DNA of 35,753 bases from Novosphingobium sp. Lineage in GTDB: Bacteria; Pseudomonadota; Alphaproteobacteria; Sphingomonadales; Sphingomonadaceae. The position numbers and the translations under genes are program-made. The notes under the pieces are model-generated. The model was not told where the DNA came from. It worked only from the letters and a program-made list of their open reading frames with translations, and did no database searches. This document shows, piece by piece, positions 16,282 to 23,673 of the stretch. Position 1 is the stretch's first letter; the number at the start of each line of letters is the position of its first letter. Where the stretch lies: contig JAIXYF010000409.1 of assembly GCA_027490345.1 (NCBI GenBank), positions 1 through 35,753 of the forward strand. Reading direction: 5' to 3'.

Positions 16282-17412
16282 ATGGCCCGCATGTATCTTG
16301 CCCTTATCGCCCCCCTGGCGCTTGTGCCAGCCCTGATCGGGTGCAGTCCGGTCCAGACTCCGGTGCAGCCTCCTGTTTCGGCTGATGCTCTAAGAGCCGT
16401 CTCCTCAAATCCCGGCATCCCGCGTGAAGAACTGGCGCGCCGGATCGACGGCCTGTTCAGCGCAGAGGATGCGGCTGAAACCCGTGCGGTGATCGTGATG
16501 CGGGGCGGGCGGATCATCGGCGAACGCTATGGGCCAGGGTATCACGAAAACACCCGCTTCGTGAGCTGGTCGATGGCTAAAACGATCACCGGTGTGATGA
16601 TCGGAATGCTCATTTCGGATGGTCGTCTGCGCTTGGACGAGCCGGCTCCGATACCGGCCTGGCAACGGCCGGGCGATCCGCGCGGCGAGATAACGCTGCG
16701 CCAGCTCCTGCAGATGCGATCAGGCCTGCGCCACGCCGAAGCGATTTCGCCGCCGTGGAGGTCGGACGAAGTGCGCATGCTGTTCCTTGATGGGCGCGAC
16801 GCAATGGCGCGCTATGCCGAGGATCAGCCGCTGCAGCACGAGCCGGGCCGGAAGTGGGTCTATTCCAGTGCGACCAGTGTGATTCTGGCCGATCTTGCGG
16901 CACGCGTTCTGGCTCCGGCACCCGATCCGGAAAGCCGCCGCCGGGCCGTTGCGGAATACTTGCGGACCCGCTTGTTCGAGCCTGCGGGCATGCGCTCGAT
17001 GCTGCCCGAGTTCGATGCTTCGGGCACCTTGATCGGTGGGAGCCTGATTCATGGCACGGCGCGGGATTGGGCACGTTTTGGGGAGTTCCTGCGCAATCGC
17101 GGTGCTGTGGCGGGTGCGCAGCTCGTGCCCCGCCAGTGGATCGACTTCATGGTCACGCCTTCCCCGCGCGAGTCGCAGTATGGTGCGCAGATCTGGCTCA
17201 ACCGCACCCCGACAACCGGCAAGCCTGCCCTCTTTCCAGACCGCGGGCCGCGCGATCTGTTTGCCTGCCTTGGTCATCTTGGCCAGTTTGTATTGGTCTC
17301 GCCATCGCGGCGGCTGGTCGTGGTGCGGCTGGGTAAGACACAGGAAGACCGACTTGATCCGGTGACGGCCCGGTTAGGCGACCTCGTTGCCCTGTTCCAG
17401 CAGGACGAATGA
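16282..17412 (+). CDS. Serine hydrolase lipoprotein, beta-lactamase (PF00144) / 6-aminohexanoate-dimer-hydrolase-like
   Basis: A 376-residue exported hydrolase. The signal sequence ends in a lipobox ALIG-C21, so it is probably a lipid-anchored periplasmic protein. The nucleophile motif is S97-M-A-K100 (FVSWSMAKTITG), the second tyrosine is in WVYSSATS (Y194), and GHLGQFVLVSP (331-341) is the third motif. This set matches the branch containing nylon-oligomer (6-aminohexanoate dimer) hydrolases and esterases. ATG 16282 is preceded by GGAGG at 16262-16266, rather far (15 bases); ATG 16291 is an alternative. The frame is open further upstream, but the lipobox placement supports this start. It is divergent from the small cysteine protein 33 bases away and convergent with the metal exporter. 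Confidence 0.9.
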   Translation: MARMYLALIAPLALVPALIGCSPVQTPVQPPVSADALRAVSSNPGIPREELARRIDGLFSAEDAAETRAVIVMRGGRIIGERYGPGYHENTRFVSWSMAKTITGVMIGMLISDGRLRLDEPAPIPAWQRPGDPRGEITLRQLLQMRSGLRHAEAISPPWRSDEVRMLFLDGRDAMARYAEDQPLQHEPGRKWVYSSATSVILADLAARVLAPAPDPESRRRAVAEYLRTRLFEPAGMRSMLPEFDASGTLIGGSLIHGTARDWARFGEFLRNRGAVAGAQLVPRQWIDFMVTPSPRESQYGAQIWLNRTPTTGKPALFPDRGPRDLFACLGHLGQFVLVSPSRRLVVVRLGKTQEDRLDPVTARLGDLVALFQQDE

Positions 17413-17419
17413 AACCCGC

Positions 17420-18400
17420 TCAGCGGACTGCGGGGCCGCCCTGTACGCGAAGTGCCGGGCTTCTGTCGTCGGCAGCCCGTGCAAGCAGATCATGGGCCGC
17501 CAAAGCAACATCATCGACATGGCCATCCGGATCGGGATGAATCAGGATTTCCACGCCGGGAAACGCCTCAAGCAGCTTGGCCTCGATCTCGTCCATGATC
17601 CGGTGCGCTTCGGTCACGGTCATCCGACCATCGACCCAGACGTGGAACTGAACGAAATCACGATTGCCGCTGGTGCGGGTGCGCAAGTCATGGAGGCCCT
17701 TGAGCTCTGGATGCTGCGAAACGACCGCAAGAAAGCGCTCGCGCTTTTCGAGCGGCCATTCGTGATCCATCAGCTGTTCGATGGCAGATTGCGACGCATT
17801 CCACGCACCCCAACCAAGCCACAAGGCGATGCCAAACGCAAATGCGGCGTCCGCACCCGCAATCCCGAACCAGTGATCAAGCGCAAGAGCCGCAATCACC
17901 GCCAGATTGAGCACCAGGTCGGACGAATAATGAAGGTTGTCGGTCGCAATGGCGAGGCTGCCTGTCGCCCGGATCACCCGACGCTGATAGGCCAGAAGCA
18001 GAACTGTGGCGACAATGGCGATGACAGATACGAGCATCCCCGCCCCTGCCTCTGCCGGCCGGCCGCCGCCAAGGAATGCATCAATCGCCCGCCAGGCCAG
18101 GCCAAGCGCAGACAGGGAAATCAGCACGACCTGAAACATCGCAGCAAGCGCTTCAGCCTTGCCATGGCCAAAGCGGTGGTTGGCGTCAGCGGGCTGCGCT
18201 CCGATCCAGACCCCGAGCAGCGTGGCGAGACTGGCAACCAGATCAAGCCCGGTATCGGCAAGGCTGCCGAGCATCGCCGTCGAACCCGTGGTGATGACGG
18301 CATAAGCCTTCATGGCGAGCAACAGAGCGGCCACCGCGATGCTGGCATAGGCGGCCCGGCGGTTGAGATCGCCGTGGTCGGGGCTGCGGGTCATGTCCAT
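17420..18400 (-). CDS. Cation diffusion facilitator (CDF) metal exporter, FieF/YiiP-like
   Basis: A 326-residue inner-membrane antiporter that exports divalent metals such as Zn(II) or Fe(II) using protons. The transport site is the DDHD set: D49 and D53 (LADTGLDLVAS, TM2) and H157 and D161 (NLHYSSDLVLN, TM5). HRFGHGKAEALAA is the conserved TM2-TM3 linker, and the C-terminal cytoplasmic domain carries FVQFHVWVDG and HRIMDEIE, as in YiiP. ATG 18400 was chosen because GAGG lies 5 bases upstream; a GTG at 18418 abuts the pdxH stop. It is transcribed after pdxH, apparently in one unit. Which metal is physiologic is not decided by the sequence, although DDHD sites favour Zn. Confidence 0.94.
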   Translation of the reverse strand: MDMTRSPDHGDLNRRAAYASIAVAALLLAMKAYAVITTGSTAMLGSLADTGLDLVASLATLLGVWIGAQPADANHRFGHGKAEALAAMFQVVLISLSALGLAWRAIDAFLGGGRPAEAGAGMLVSVIAIVATVLLLAYQRRVIRATGSLAIATDNLHYSSDLVLNLAVIAALALDHWFGIAGADAAFAFGIALWLGWGAWNASQSAIEQLMDHEWPLEKRERFLAVVSQHPELKGLHDLRTRTSGNRDFVQFHVWVDGRMTVTEAHRIMDEIEAKLLEAFPGVEILIHPDPDGHVDDVALAAHDLLARAADDRSPALRVQGGPAVR

Positions 18401-18418
18401 GCGAGCCTCGCTTCCCAC

Positions 18419-19030
18419 TCAGGGAAAGAGCAGCGAGCTGGTCCAGCCGCCGCTCTCCGAGCGGGTGAAGCGGCGGCGTTCGTGCAAGCGAAATTCGCGG
18501 TCCTGCCAGAACTCGATGGCATGAGGTGACACCCGGTAACCCGACCAGTGTGCCGGCCGCGGCACAGCCCCATCAGGAAAGCGTGCCCTCAAGGCTTCGA
18601 GGCGCTCCATATAATGTTCGCGCGATGGCAGCGGCCGCGATTGATCGGACGCCGCTGAGCCGAGACGCGATTCGGGATGCCGGCTGGCGAAATAAGCATC
18701 CGCCTCGGCAGCAGTCACTTCCGTGATGGTGCCTTCGATCCGAACCTGGCGGCGCAGGCTCTTCCAGTGAAACAGCAAAGCAACTTGCGGATTGGCGGCC
18801 AGCTCTGCGCCTTTGCGGCTTTCGAAATTGGTATAGAACACGAAGCCATCCGGGCCATGCCCCTTGAGCAGAACCATCCGCACCGAAGGCGCCGCCCCCG
18901 TGGTCGCTGTCGCCAGCGCCATCGCGTTGGGATCATTAGGCTCGCTTGCCTGCGCCTCGGCAAACCAAACCTCGAAAATGGCAAAAGGATCGGAGCCCGG
19001 AATGGCTGCTTCACTTGTTTCAGTATGCAC
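18419..19030 (-). CDS. pdxH: Pyridoxamine 5'-phosphate oxidase
   Basis: A 203-residue FMN enzyme that oxidises pyridoxine or pyridoxamine 5'-phosphate to pyridoxal 5'-phosphate (vitamin B6) in the cytoplasm. Recognisable blocks are EPNDPNAMALATA, RMVLLKGHGPDGFVFYTN (FMN phosphate region), FHWKSLRRQVRIEG, and the C-terminal EFWQDREFRLHERRRF and SSLLFP. I place the start at GTG 19030 (VHTETSEA), because AGGA lies 8 bases upstream and the length then fits the family; the frame extends to 19093 with no family similarity. It is followed directly by the CDF exporter and is divergent from the DnaJ gene across 106 bases. Confidence 0.96.
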   Translation of the reverse strand: MHTETSEAAIPGSDPFAIFEVWFAEAQASEPNDPNAMALATATTGAAPSVRMVLLKGHGPDGFVFYTNFESRKGAELAANPQVALLFHWKSLRRQVRIEGTITEVTAAEADAYFASRHPESRLGSAASDQSRPLPSREHYMERLEALRARFPDGAVPRPAHWSGYRVSPHAIEFWQDREFRLHERRRFTRSESGGWTSSLLFP

Positions 19031-19136
19031 GGGCACGGTCCTGCTGGTCGGTTTTGAAGGTAGGTGCAGTAGCCCGGCGCAGCCATAGTGCAAAGCGAGC
19101 CTTGCGGGTAAGCCGGTGCAATCCTAGCTTAGGCTT

Positions 19137-20099
19137 ATGGCAGATCCTTATTCGATACTCGGCGTGCCCCGCACAGCTAGCGAGAAAGACATAAAGTCCG
19201 CCTATCGCACGCTGGCCAAAGAGCTTCATCCCGACCGCAACGCAGGCAAACCGAACGCGGCTGAGCGTTTCGCCGAAGTGACGCGTGCCTATGATCTGCT
19301 TTCGGACAAGGACAAGCGCGCCCGGTTCGATCGCGGCGAAATTGATGCAGAAGGCAATCCGGCCGGGCCGTTCGGCTTCGGTGCGGGCGGGCCGGGCGGC
19401 GGCATGGGCGGCGGACAGCGCGGCTATCGCCATGATGGCTTCGAGGGATTCGGGCAGAGCAGCAGCGAAGGTGTAGACCTCGGCGATATCTTCGAAGGAC
19501 TGTTCGGCGGGCGTGGCGGCATGGGTGGCAGCACGGCTGGCGGAGCAGGTGGGCCGGGCGGACGACGGCGCCCTGCACCGCGCGGAGCCAACGCCACATA
19601 TACGCTCAAGGTCCCCTTCACCGACGCCGCCCGCCGCGAACCGCAACGCGTGACCCTTGCCGACGGCAAGACGATTGACCTCAAGCTTCCCGCAGGATTG
19701 GTCGATGGCCAGCAAGTGCGCCTTGGCGGCAAGGGTGAACCCGGCCCGGGCGGCTTCGGCGATGCCATCGTGACCATCGAGATCGAGCCGAGCCCCTACT
19801 TCGAACGGGATGGCGACAATATCCGGCTGGAAGTGCCGATCAGCATCGACGAAGCGATCACTGGCGCAAAAGTGCGCATTCCCACGGTGGAAGGCCCGGT
19901 GATGATGACCATCGCTCCGGGTAGCACAAGCGGTAGGACACTGCGCCTCAAGGGGCGCGGTTTCACCCGCAAGAACGGCGAGCGCGGCGACCAGCTTGTG
20001 ACGCTGCTGGTGGACGTTCCAGTCGACGATGCCGATCTCAGGGCGCGCCTCGAAGGCTGGCGGGAAACGCGTGACCTGCGTGCCAAGTTCGCCGTCTGA
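19137..20099 (+). CDS. DnaJ-type co-chaperone without zinc finger (CbpA-like, class II)
   Basis: A 320-residue J-domain protein that stimulates Hsp70 (DnaK). The J domain is residues 1-70 with the HPD triad at H31-P32-D33; a glycine/phenylalanine-rich linker covers about 75-145 and is unusually Gly/Met-rich; the substrate-binding C-terminal beta domains follow (about 150-315). The four CxxCxGxG zinc repeats of classical DnaJ are absent, so it is the CbpA/DjlB-like class. The ATG at 19137 has only a weak AGG upstream. It is divergent from pdxH and overlaps the next gene's longest frame by 71 bases, suggesting co-transcription. Confidence 0.94.
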   Translation: MADPYSILGVPRTASEKDIKSAYRTLAKELHPDRNAGKPNAAERFAEVTRAYDLLSDKDKRARFDRGEIDAEGNPAGPFGFGAGGPGGGMGGGQRGYRHDGFEGFGQSSSEGVDLGDIFEGLFGGRGGMGGSTAGGAGGPGGRRRPAPRGANATYTLKVPFTDAARREPQRVTLADGKTIDLKLPAGLVDGQQVRLGGKGEPGPGGFGDAIVTIEIEPSPYFERDGDNIRLEVPISIDEAITGAKVRIPTVEGPVMMTIAPGSTSGRTLRLKGRGFTRKNGERGDQLVTLLVDVPVDDADLRARLEGWRETRDLRAKFAV

Positions 20100-21123
20100 T
20101 CCGAGGCTCCCCGAAAGGGGCGCAAAAGGCCCGCTAAGCTCCGGGGATCCGCACGTTCCCGTTGCCGATCTTTCACCTGAAGCGCGCAGACGCAGCGCGC
20201 TCTCAGGCTTGGCCAGTGGCGGCGCAATCGGCGTTCGGCAAACGTGGCCTTTGCAGGCAATGGACGTGCTGCGCCGCGTCTGGACGGGCGTTGCGCATGA
20301 CGGCACGATCCACGCCGGCAACTTTGCCTATATGGTGCTGATTGCGCTGTTCCCGTTCTTCATCACCGGGGCTGCCCTGTTTTCGCTGGTTGGTGAGGTG
20401 GAGGACCGGAATGCAGCTGTCAACACTGTGCTGATGGCGCTGCCGCCTGTGGTCGCTAATGTGCTGTCGCCGGTTGCACATGGGGTGATCGAGGCGCGAA
20501 CCGGCGGCCTGCTCTGGATCGGCGGGCTGGTCGGTCTCTGGACAGTGGGCAGCCTGGTCGAGACGATACGCGATATCCTGCGCCGCGCCTATGGCACTGG
20601 GCTGGTCCATGCGTTCTGGCGATATCGGCTCATGTCGACGGGTCTGATCATCGCCTCGGTCATTCTCATTCTGCTTTCCATCACGGCGCAAGTGGTCATC
20701 GGAACAGTGATGGAGGCTGTCACCACCTGGCTTCCGCAGGCAACAGGGCTGATTGACGCATTGGCCCTTTCGCGGATCGTCCCGGCACTGGTCCTGTTTG
20801 GCGCGCTTTGGCTTCTCTTTATCTCGCTCACCCCCGGGGCCTACAGCGCACGGATCTATCCCAAGTGGCCCGGCGCGCTGACGGTCACGCTATGGTGGCT
20901 GATCGTGACCACGATGCTGCCCAAACTGCTGCATCACCTGTTCATGTACGACCTCACCTACGGCAGCCTTGCCGGTGTGATGATCGCTCTTTTCTTTTTT
21001 TGGCTGATTGGCCTAGGGATGGTCGTAGGAGCCGAACTCAACGCAGCTCTGGCCGAAACGCCCGAGGAGCAGGCACAAGGCAGGTTTGATCAGGCGTCTG
21101 GGCAAGTACGACGAGATCATTGA
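20029..21123 (+). CDS. YihY/virulence factor BrkB family membrane protein
   Basis: An inner-membrane protein of the YihY (formerly called RNase BN) family, up to 364 residues. FAYMVLIALFPFFITGAAL is the first helix and family hallmark; further helices follow at roughly 115-145, 155-180, 200-225, 255-280, 290-310 and 320-345. The function of the family is not established; an exporter role has been suggested. The start is uncertain: ATG 20029 overlaps dnaJ by 71 bases, GTG 20080 and ATG 20260 are alternatives. The segment DLSPEARRR before the first helix resembles sphingomonad relatives, which argues against 20260. fabI starts 13 bases after the stop. Confidence 0.85.
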   Translation: MPISGRASKAGGKRVTCVPSSPSDPRLPERGAKGPLSSGDPHVPVADLSPEARRRSALSGLASGGAIGVRQTWPLQAMDVLRRVWTGVAHDGTIHAGNFAYMVLIALFPFFITGAALFSLVGEVEDRNAAVNTVLMALPPVVANVLSPVAHGVIEARTGGLLWIGGLVGLWTVGSLVETIRDILRRAYGTGLVHAFWRYRLMSTGLIIASVILILLSITAQVVIGTVMEAVTTWLPQATGLIDALALSRIVPALVLFGALWLLFISLTPGAYSARIYPKWPGALTVTLWWLIVTTMLPKLLHHLFMYDLTYGSLAGVMIALFFFWLIGLGMVVGAELNAALAETPEEQAQGRFDQASGQVRRDH

Positions 21124-21136
21124 AGCAAGAGGTCGC

Positions 21137-21970
21137 ATGACGAGATTGATGGAAGGAAAGCGCGGCCTGATCATGGGTCTCGCCAATGACAAATCGCTTG
21201 CTTGGGGCATCGCCCGCAAGCTGCGGGAACAGGGCGCCGAGTTGGCCTTCTCGTATCAGGGTGAAGCCCTGGAAAAGCGAGTGCGGCCACTGGCGGCAAG
21301 CCTTGATAGCGATTTCCTGATCGAATGCGATGTTTCAGACATGACGGCGTTGGACACTGCGTTCGAAACGCTGGCCGCGCGCTGGCCGACCATCGACTTT
21401 CTGGTTCACGCGATCGGCTTTTCCGACAAGAACGAGTTGCGCGGCAAGTTCATGGACACGTCTTTGGACAACTTCCTGACGACGATGAACATCTCGGTCT
21501 ACAGCATGGTTGCCGTCACGCGCCGGGCCGCAGCCATGATGCCGCTGGTTGAGGACGAGAACGGTGTGGCCAGCGGTGGCGGCTCCATCCTCACGCTCTC
21601 TTATTATGGCGCAGAGAAGGTCATTCCGCACTATAACGTGATGGGCGTCGCCAAGGCCGCGCTGGAAGCCAGTGTGCGGTATCTTGCCAATGATTGCGGA
21701 CCGCAAGGCATCCGTGTCAATGCACTCTCAGCTGGGCCAATCAAGACCCTGGCCGCGAGCGGGATCGGCGACTTCCGCTATATCCTCAAGTGGAACGAAA
21801 TGAACGCCCCCCTGCGCCGCAACGTCACTATCGATGACGTCGGCGGAGCAGGTCTCTATCTCCTGTCGGACCTCGCCTCGGGTGTCACAGGCGAGGTGCA
21901 TCATGTCGATGCGGGCTATCACACCGTGGGCATGAAGCAGGAAGACGCGCCGGATATTGCCCTGAGCTGA
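21137..21970 (+). CDS. fabI: Enoyl-[acyl-carrier-protein] reductase (NADH), FabI
   Basis: A 277-residue short-chain dehydrogenase that performs the last reduction in each round of fatty-acid elongation, and the target of triclosan. The cofactor site is GLIMGLANDKSLAWGIA near the N-terminus; catalytic Y156, Y166 and K173 lie in LSYYGAEKVIPHYNVMGVAK (Y-x6-K spacing). SAGPIKTLAASGI is the substrate-loop segment. Start ATG 21137 has AGAGG 4 bases upstream; the frame is open to 21086, inside the YihY gene. It is close behind yihY and dnaJ and probably shares their transcript. It ends 6 bases from the convergent hypothetical gene with no terminator visible between them. Confidence 0.97.
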   Translation: MTRLMEGKRGLIMGLANDKSLAWGIARKLREQGAELAFSYQGEALEKRVRPLAASLDSDFLIECDVSDMTALDTAFETLAARWPTIDFLVHAIGFSDKNELRGKFMDTSLDNFLTTMNISVYSMVAVTRRAAAMMPLVEDENGVASGGGSILTLSYYGAEKVIPHYNVMGVAKAALEASVRYLANDCGPQGIRVNALSAGPIKTLAASGIGDFRYILKWNEMNAPLRRNVTIDDVGGAGLYLLSDLASGVTGEVHHVDAGYHTVGMKQEDAPDIALS

Positions 21971-21976
21971 AGAGCC

Positions 21977-22567
21977 TTAAGGGTTGGGAGGAGTAGCCAG
22001 CGGGGCGGCCGGAGCCGGAGCGGCGGGAGCAGTTGGTTGCGACATCTCGCCGTCGCGCTCGCGCTTCAGCCGGGCCTCATATTCCTTTTCCAGCACTTCG
22101 ACACGGGCCTGCTCTGCCGCAGTATCTGCATCGATTGTCTGGAGACGCCGCGCGCGCTCCTCTTCGATTAGTTTGCCGAACTGCACATCGCTGGCCTGCT
22201 TCTTTTCGGAGTAAGCGCTGTTAATCAGCTGGGCCATGCAGCCCGTGGCACCCCCCGCGCCAACCGGCGAGCAGGAATTGACACCAAAAGCACCAACCGT
22301 TTCGTAAGCCTTGACCCGCTGTGTCCAGCCCTGATTGACAGAGGCATTGGGGTTTTCTCGCAGCGGCTTGGGAATACGGAAACGTTCGGCCTCGTCCTTG
22401 CGGGCGCAGACCGTGATCGCACCGTCAGCCGAAGCCGGGCACGGATCATCCCCATAGATGATGAGCTGGTTGATTTTCTCGGCAGCACTTTCCTGCGCTG
22501 AAGCGCCAGCTGGAAGCGCCGCGGCCAATGCCGCGACAAAGAGCAAAGCGGGGGAAAGGCGTTTCAT
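21977..22567 (-). CDS. Secreted hypothetical protein with four cysteines
   Basis: A 196-residue protein with a signal peptide (residues 1-24, cleavage after ASA). The mature part has four cysteines, C43 (YGDDPCP), C54 (ITVCARKDE), C99 (NSCSP) and C110 (TGCMA), enough for two disulfides, then a charged helical stretch likely to form a coiled coil (about 120-172), then an Ala/Pro-rich tail. I know this arrangement only as an uncharacterised sphingomonad family. ATG 22567 has GGAG 8 bases upstream; a GTG at 22570 is less likely. It lies downstream of coq7 and dsbB on the same strand, 98 bases away, so disulfide formation via DsbB is plausible. Confidence 0.85.
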   Translation of the reverse strand: MKRLSPALLFVAALAAALPAGASAQESAAEKINQLIIYGDDPCPASADGAITVCARKDEAERFRIPKPLRENPNASVNQGWTQRVKAYETVGAFGVNSCSPVGAGGATGCMAQLINSAYSEKKQASDVQFGKLIEEERARRLQTIDADTAAEQARVEVLEKEYEARLKRERDGEMSQPTAPAAPAPAAPLATPPNP

Positions 22568-22665
22568 CACAAGGGCTCCGGCCGGGATAATGCGTTTCGG
22601 TATAGGCCCTCTTCGGCGTGAACGATAGCTGAAGTCCGCGCTAGAAGAGGTTCAAGCCGCGAGGA

Positions 22666-23178
22666 TCAAATATGCCTCGATACCGCGATCGCGACCCGGC
22701 AGCCCATGCGGATAGCATTGAACAGCAAAGGATAGGCTGGCGCCCTCTCGGCACCTGAGGCGAGTGCCGTATCACGATGTTCGCGTTCATCGTCGCGGAA
22801 TTCGCGGATCATGCCAGCCAGCTCGGGATCTTCGTCTCCGAGTTGTTCGAGTTGCTCGGTATAGTGCCGATCGATCTCGGTCTCGATTGCTGCGGTGCAG
22901 GCCATCGCAGCCTCCGGGCCAATCAACGCTGTCGCTGCGCCCAAGGCAAACCCGGCCGCAGACCACACGGGCTGCAGCACCGTGGGGCGCACACCACGCT
23001 GGATAAGAAGCGCGTCGAAGCGCTCGCGGTGAACCGCCTCCTGCTGGGCCATCGCGGCAATCTCGCCAGAAAGCGGCGTTCGATCCCCCATGACTGCCAG
23101 TTGCCCGGCATAGATCCGGATCGCCCCGAATTCGCCTGCCTGATTGACCCGCAGCATCGCTTCACGGGATTCCGTCAT
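22666..23178 (-). CDS. coq7: Demethoxyubiquinone hydroxylase COQ7/UbiF-type di-iron enzyme
   Basis: A 170-residue membrane-associated di-iron monooxygenase catalysing the C6 hydroxylation of 5-demethoxyubiquinol late in ubiquinone synthesis. All six iron ligands are visible: E16 (NQAGEFGAIRIY), E47 and H50 (QEAVHRERF), E99 (AAIETEIDRHY), E131 and H134 (DDEREHRD). The short form without a mitochondrial-type extension is typical of alphaproteobacteria. GGA lies 8 bases before ATG 23178, and ATGA overlaps the dsbB stop, so translation is coupled to dsbB. Confidence 0.96.
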   Translation of the reverse strand: MTESREAMLRVNQAGEFGAIRIYAGQLAVMGDRTPLSGEIAAMAQQEAVHRERFDALLIQRGVRPTVLQPVWSAAGFALGAATALIGPEAAMACTAAIETEIDRHYTEQLEQLGDEDPELAGMIREFRDDEREHRDTALASGAERAPAYPLLFNAIRMGCRVAIAVSRHI

Positions 23179-23669
23179 CGTCGTGGTCCTTTGTCGCGGT
23201 TACCCAGCAGCACAAGCACAAGCAGGGCGCTACCCACCGAAATCAGAAAATTGAAACCCGCAAGGCTCACCCCAAAGAGAGTCCAGGCTGGCGTATCGCA
23301 CCGGATCAACGGCGCATTCATGATGGAGGCAAGCGGATCATTGCCAAGACCAGTTGAAGAGCAAGAGGTCAGCCCCTCCCACCAACCATACTCCACTCCG
23401 GCGTGAAACGCCCCGATCAGGCCACTGACCGCAAGGGCAAGGGCAGCCAATCGCAAAAGCACATCACCGATCCGGGTGCCCAGGGTCAGAAGCGCGGGCA
23501 AAGCAAGCGCGATCGCCGCAAAGTGCGGATAACGCTGCCACCAGCACATTTCACAGGGCGCCAGGCCGAAGCCATACTGCGCGAAGTAAACGGCTAGAAG
23601 CAGTGCGGTCGGCACTGCCAGCGCAAGAAGGTGGGCCAGACGGCTTGGCCCTGATGCCGTGCCGGTCAT
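23175..23669 (-). CDS. dsbB: Disulfide bond formation protein B (DsbB family)
   Basis: A 164-residue four-helix inner-membrane protein that reoxidises DsbA and passes electrons to quinone. The first redox pair is C39-x2-C42 (APCEMCWWQRYPH), and a second periplasmic pair is C103 (TSCSS) and C124 (IRCDTPAW). Helices are at about 12-31, 48-64, 70-88 and 132-156. The start lies 4 bases after the stop of the S41 protease gene, and the stop overlaps the coq7 start. No dsbA is adjacent. The wide spacing of the second pair fits the alphaproteobacterial DsbB type. Confidence 0.93.
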   Translation of the reverse strand: MTGTASGPSRLAHLLALAVPTALLLAVYFAQYGFGLAPCEMCWWQRYPHFAAIALALPALLTLGTRIGDVLLRLAALALAVSGLIGAFHAGVEYGWWEGLTSCSSTGLGNDPLASIMNAPLIRCDTPAWTLFGVSLAGFNFLISVGSALLVLVLLGNRDKGPRR

Positions 23670-23673
23670 ACCC

